A stretch of DNA of 10,382 nucleotides from JBCBST01 sp039819115 (lineage in GTDB: Bacteria; Bacteroidota; Rhodothermia; Balneolales; Balneolaceae), in the NCBI GenBank assembly GCA_039819115.1, contig JBCBST010000114.1, positions 1 through 10,382 on the forward strand. Direction: 5' to 3'. Within the stretch, counting starts at the first letter, position 1, and every line of letters begins with the position of its first letter. Both the position numbers and the translations under genes were made by a program. Under the pieces are notes generated by a model, which was given only the letters and a program-made list of their open reading frames with translations, did no database searches and was not told the DNA's origin. Positions 7,462 to 10,382 of this stretch are shown in pieces.

Positions 7462-8829
7462 ATGATCATGAGTACCCGATATATCATCCGGATACTTATT
7501 CTAGTTAAGCTGCTTTTATTTTCTTTATACAGTAACGCTCAACAGGGCGGTATTGAAATTCCTAAAATTGAAACACCCAAACCTGCTACCTTCGGTCAGG
7601 TTCCCATTATTGGTTTTCAAAGAATGCCGGGTGTTCAGGGTATGCCCTCTCCTTTTTTACATCAAGGAATGCGCTCCACCAATCCACTCGCCGTTTGGCA
7701 AAACGATCAGGCTTATATTGCTCTACAGAAAGCACAGCTGGATGCCATGTTCAGAGAATTAAACTATGAACGCACTATCTCTTACCGCTTTTCTTCTAAA
7801 GATCATTTAGCGGGAGTAAATGCCTATCGTCAAGCTTACGAAGAACTTCGATCGATGCTTGATGGTGAGACTCCGCTCGATCTAAAGAAAGCCATCTTTA
7901 CTGTTGAAAATGCTTATTTCAATAACCAAGGCTCGTTTGAGGAGTTCGATCAACGTATTAAAGACCTTGCACAACTCACGTCCGATTACATTGATCAGCA
8001 GGGGTGGGATCGTGATAACCCGGTCACGCCGTTATTGGCTGTTCATAAACTGTTTTCCGATACGCTTGAGATCGAACAGGCCGGATTGGAAGAAGCTATT
8101 ATTCATTACCCGATTGAATACGACTTTAACGACTTTTGGGGACGGGATAATCTTGCCAATGTTTTTGTGTCCAAGATACTGGCAACCGGAAGTGGGCAGT
8201 GTTATTCCATGCCTCAATTGTATTTATTGTTGGTTGAAGAACTAGGTGGCAAAGCCTGGCTCTCGTTCTCGCCTAATCATTCGTACGTGAAGTTTAAAGA
8301 TGAGCAAAATGAATGGTATAACCTGGAACTCACGAACGGGAACCTGGTGTCCGAAAATTGGATGATGGCATCCGGTTATGTTTCCACCGAAACCATTCAA
8401 AATGGTCTTTATATGGATACCTTGAGTGTACAGGAAACCATTGCCAGTAAGCTGGTCGACCTGGCTTTAGGATTTGGCTACAAATACGGCTACGATGAAT
8501 TTGTAATACAAGCCATTGACAAAGCCTTAGAACATCATCCAGAAAACATTGGTGGTATTCTCACCAAGGCTAATTATTATACGGAACTGGTTAAGCATAT
8601 AGCAGGTCAGATGGGAAACCCAACCAACGACGAATATCTAGCTGATCCTTATGCCCGATCCGTACTGGTAATGAGAGAACGCATGTATCAACTGATTGAC
8701 AACACCGGCTATAAGAGCATCCCGGCAGATGCGTATACCAACTGGCTAAATTCACTGGATGAGTACCAAGCTGAGCAGAAAAAGAATAACGCGACCATCA
8801 AACCCGAACGTACCAAGACTAATAGATAA
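7462..8829 (+). CDS. Secreted protein with a transglutaminase-like core
   Basis: About 455 residues, exported. The N-terminus is a signal peptide (MIMSTRYIIRIL..., a hydrophobic run, then SNA before QQG), with cleavage likely after residue 26. A Pro/Gly/Met-rich linker (about 30-75) and a mainly helical region follow. A transglutaminase-like core comes next: GSGQCYSMPQ with Cys247, LSFSPNHSYVKF with His273 about 26 residues later, and EWYNLELTNG with Glu289 where the family's third catalytic residue (usually Asp) is expected. This fold includes proteases and amidases as well as cross-linking enzymes, so the reaction is unknown. The C-terminal part is helical and ends in a charged tail. Start choice: the ATG at 7462 lies 10 bases after AGGGG (7447-7451), and the ATG at 7468 is an alternative. 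The in-frame ATG at 7327 would bury the signal peptide. The gene lies 6 bases before the RHS-core gene and is probably its operon partner. Confidence 0.75.
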   Translation: MIMSTRYIIRILILVKLLLFSLYSNAQQGGIEIPKIETPKPATFGQVPIIGFQRMPGVQGMPSPFLHQGMRSTNPLAVWQNDQAYIALQKAQLDAMFRELNYERTISYRFSSKDHLAGVNAYRQAYEELRSMLDGETPLDLKKAIFTVENAYFNNQGSFEEFDQRIKDLAQLTSDYIDQQGWDRDNPVTPLLAVHKLFSDTLEIEQAGLEEAIIHYPIEYDFNDFWGRDNLANVFVSKILATGSGQCYSMPQLYLLLVEELGGKAWLSFSPNHSYVKFKDEQNEWYNLELTNGNLVSENWMMASGYVSTETIQNGLYMDTLSVQETIASKLVDLALGFGYKYGYDEFVIQAIDKALEHHPENIGGILTKANYYTELVKHIAGQMGNPTNDEYLADPYARSVLVMRERMYQLIDNTGYKSIPADAYTNWLNSLDEYQAEQKKNNATIKPERTKTNR

Positions 8830-8835
8830 CCAACC

Positions 8836-9810
8836 ATGAACCGCAGAATACTATACGTAGCCTTCTCGATTTGCTTTGTTGGGAGTTTGAGCCTGCAAGC
8901 TCAAAACCCATATAAATCTCTCGGGGTGGAAATGGAAACCCTCACTTTGAGCAAAGGGAAATATCCTGAGTTTTTTACCAATGATAGTCTGGTACGGATA
9001 GGTTCGGTTATTCTGGATATCCGCAACAACCAGATTACAGACTTTGTGGTATTTGATACGACGTACTCGGAAGCGACATTGGAACCAGAGGTGTCCAGCC
9101 GGTTTCTACAGCAAGACCCATATGCAGCTAAGTTTCCAAATGTAAGTCCGTATGTATATACCCTGAACAACCCAGTAAGATTGGTTGATCCAGATGGACG
9201 TGCTCCAAAAGACCCATTTCTTATAACGGTAAGGACTTATATACCTCAGAAACGTGCATTAGGCTTTCATGGGGATAATAGGTCAAGAAGTACTGCGACT
9301 GATGCATCGTATCGAACATCACATAGTGTTGGTGTAGAAACAAATCCGAATGTGTCTTCTAATCCTTTAACGAGCAATGATGGTGGTCGAACCGGATTAA
9401 CTGCAACTACAGTGGGATTACCGCCTACTGGAGCTCCCTTAATGGGAAAAGCGCCAGAAGGGGCAGAGGGAGGGTTCTCAGCAAGCGTTTCTAGAAGTTA
9501 CGCAAATGGTGGAGACAACGCAGTATTGAGAATTGTTGGTTCAAGTAAAAACCCGATAACTGACGGATTAGGAATTCCAACTCCGGCGATTGACTATGAT
9601 TTTACAATATCCATAATTCCTGGAGAAGATGGAGGAGCACCAACGGTAAATGTCAGTGGTTCTCATGATGGGTTCCCTGGTTATGAAATTAATATTACGG
9701 ATCAGAATAATGGGCAAGTCTACCAAGTTTACTATCATGAGCCAACAAGTCAATTTCAGCTACGTAGGCTAGCCGACAAAGAAGATGAACAAGTAAAAGT
9801 AGACCAGTAG
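8836..9810 (+). CDS. Short secreted RHS-core protein with a DUF3238-like C-terminal domain
   Basis: 324 residues. A signal peptide (1-22, cleavage after LQA) precedes an N-terminal domain (about 24-84) with LTLSKGKYPEFF and a YSEATLEPEV turn. A single RHS-core end segment follows at 85-121: SRFLQQDPYAAKFPNVSPY, YVYTLNNPVRL and DPDGR. There are no YD repeats, so no full RHS shell exists. After DPDGRAPKD the C-terminal domain (about 127-302) has RTYIPQ (133-138), GFHGDNRSRS (143-152), SYRTSHSVGVE (158-168) and SGSHDGFPGYEI (274-285). From memory these resemble the family of unknown function DUF3238. The short carrier plus distinct C-terminal domain is inferred to work like a polymorphic-toxin or surface-delivery cassette. 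Whether the domain is toxic is unknown. The gene follows the transglutaminase-like gene by 6 bases and precedes a small membrane protein gene by 3. Confidence 0.8.
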   Translation: MNRRILYVAFSICFVGSLSLQAQNPYKSLGVEMETLTLSKGKYPEFFTNDSLVRIGSVILDIRNNQITDFVVFDTTYSEATLEPEVSSRFLQQDPYAAKFPNVSPYVYTLNNPVRLVDPDGRAPKDPFLITVRTYIPQKRALGFHGDNRSRSTATDASYRTSHSVGVETNPNVSSNPLTSNDGGRTGLTATTVGLPPTGAPLMGKAPEGAEGGFSASVSRSYANGGDNAVLRIVGSSKNPITDGLGIPTPAIDYDFTISIIPGEDGGAPTVNVSGSHDGFPGYEINITDQNNGQVYQVYYHEPTSQFQLRRLADKEDEQVKVDQ

Positions 9811-9813
9811 AAA

Positions 9814-10182
9814 ATGAGCAAGAAGTTTCAAAATACAGTAGTAGCCATTCTGTTTCCGTTAATCATGATCAGTGGCCTAATACACATATTTGGATTTGAC
9901 TATTTCAATGGCTTAGAAACACCATTGTTTTGGTTTGGTTACTTTTTGGCTTACCCCTATGTGTTTCTGATGTTCTTTTTTTATCAAAACTACGATTACA
10001 AAAACGATAGATTATTCTTTTGGTTGAGTTTAACGGTTGTATCAATTATCGGTCTCGGCACGAGCCTGTTTTATCTTTTCTTTGTTATGAGCTGGGTAGT
10101 ATTTCCAATTTCAATACTACTCACGGTATTGTACTTCCTAAAATCATCTCAAATGGGATCAAATACCACAGTTACGGATTAA
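9814..10182 (+). CDS. Small multi-helix membrane protein, candidate immunity/partner protein
   Basis: 122 residues, very hydrophobic, with about four membrane segments (roughly 8-28, 36-58, 67-91 and 93-110). A short charged loop (YDYKNDR, 60-66) follows the second segment, and the C-terminal tail is polar. I recognise no family and see no catalytic motif. It starts 3 bases after the RHS-core gene's stop, with no Shine-Dalgarno sequence, so it is probably translated from the same message. Small membrane proteins placed directly downstream of RHS-type secreted proteins are often immunity proteins. That role is inferred here from position only. GC is about 35% over 9841-10080, clearly lower than in mutS2, which suits a transferred or fast-changing gene. 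It could also be an unrelated small membrane protein. Confidence 0.7.
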   Translation: MSKKFQNTVVAILFPLIMISGLIHIFGFDYFNGLETPLFWFGYFLAYPYVFLMFFFYQNYDYKNDRLFFWLSLTVVSIIGLGTSLFYLFFVMSWVVFPISILLTVLYFLKSSQMGSNTTVTD

Positions 10183-10204
10183 TGCTTACTTGAAAAAGCA
10201 TTTT
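10181..10204 (+). terminator. Terminator-like hairpin at the end of the RHS-core module
   Basis: AATGCTT (10181-10187) pairs perfectly with AAGCATT (10196-10202) across an 8-base loop. TTTTG follows within and after the 3' arm. The first arm overlaps the TAA stop of the membrane gene. The stem is 7 base pairs and the T tract is short, so it is a plausible but modest Rho-independent terminator. Confidence 0.45.
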
Positions 10205-10269
10205 GTATTGGAGTTTTCTTTATCTCTTTTTTCTTTTTCACAATTGTGACATTACTAAGGTTGTAACAA

Positions 10270-10382
10270 ATGAAGATTGTCCTGCTAATCTTTTTGGTGT
10301 TTATCCAACTTTTTCAAGTTCTCTTTGCATCAATTTTGACCTACTCTTTGTTTGGAGAAAATGGATTAGACTGGATTGGCAA
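10270..10382 (+). CDS. Start of a further membrane or exported protein; C-terminal end missing
   Basis: The ATG at 10270 opens a frame that reaches the window end with 37 residues. It begins MKIVLLIFLVFIQLFQVLF and continues into a short polar stretch (GENGLDW). One strongly hydrophobic segment with a Lys at position 2 suggests a first membrane helix or a signal peptide. AAGG (10257-10260) lies 9 bases before the ATG and could serve as a ribosome site. The gene follows the candidate immunity gene by 87 bases and the hairpin at its end. GC over 10201-10380 is about 32%. It may be a second membrane gene of the same accessory module, but too little is visible to name it. Confidence 0.55.
   Translation, partial: MKIVLLIFLVFIQLFQVLFASILTYSLFGENGLDWIG

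Noticed and set aside
1..10382. CRISPR array, tRNA, rRNA or insertion sequence
   Set aside because: I found no regularly spaced long repeats, tRNA-like cloverleaf, rRNA stretch or transposase-like protein in any part of the window.

Overview
The window looks like a chromosomal stretch from the Bacteroidota/Rhodothermota/Balneolota side of the tree. The evidence is an isolated Bacteroidota-style RHS-core linker (SRFLQQDPYA ... YVYTLNNP ... DPDGR), signal peptides ending in xAQ, few recognisable Shine-Dalgarno sequences, and one good match to the Bacteroidota promoter pattern TTG-N18-TAnnTTTG. Moderate GC (about 50% in the two MutS2 stretches I counted) would suit Balneolales, but the genus is a guess.

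Left part, minus strand (1-3850). Reading right to left there is a PhzF-like isomerase/epimerase, a TauE/SafE membrane transporter that overlaps it by one base (TAATG), and a class I SAM methyltransferase 4 bases further on. After about 100 bases comes a vSGLT-like sodium/solute symporter that runs off the left edge of the window. The first three look like one transcription unit. The symporter may be read through or have its own promoter.

Centre, plus strand (3851-7074). A 62-base divergent gap separates phzF from a complete mutS2 (ATPase, coiled coil, KOW and Smr domains). Six bases after mutS2 comes a seven-helix membrane protein with a His/Asp pattern that loosely recalls the CREST hydrolase superfamily.

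Junction (7075-7461). About 390 bases hold no convincing gene. They contain a weak terminator-like hairpin, a cluster of ATGGCGG/TTTTGTT repeats with a potential long imperfect hairpin, and a promoter-like sequence next to the following gene.

Right part, plus strand (7462-10382). Three closely packed genes encode a secreted protein with a transglutaminase-like Cys/His/Glu core, a short secreted protein with only the end of an RHS core joined to a DUF3238-like C-terminal domain, and a small multi-helix membrane protein 3 bases downstream. A terminator-like hairpin lies at the last stop codon, and a second hydrophobic protein starts at 10270 and runs off the window. Base composition falls to about 32-35% GC over the last two genes. 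The layout resembles a polymorphic-toxin-type cassette (secreted carrier, exchangeable C-terminal domain, candidate immunity protein) without a full-length RHS protein. This is the most interesting part of the window, and its function is inferred, not shown.
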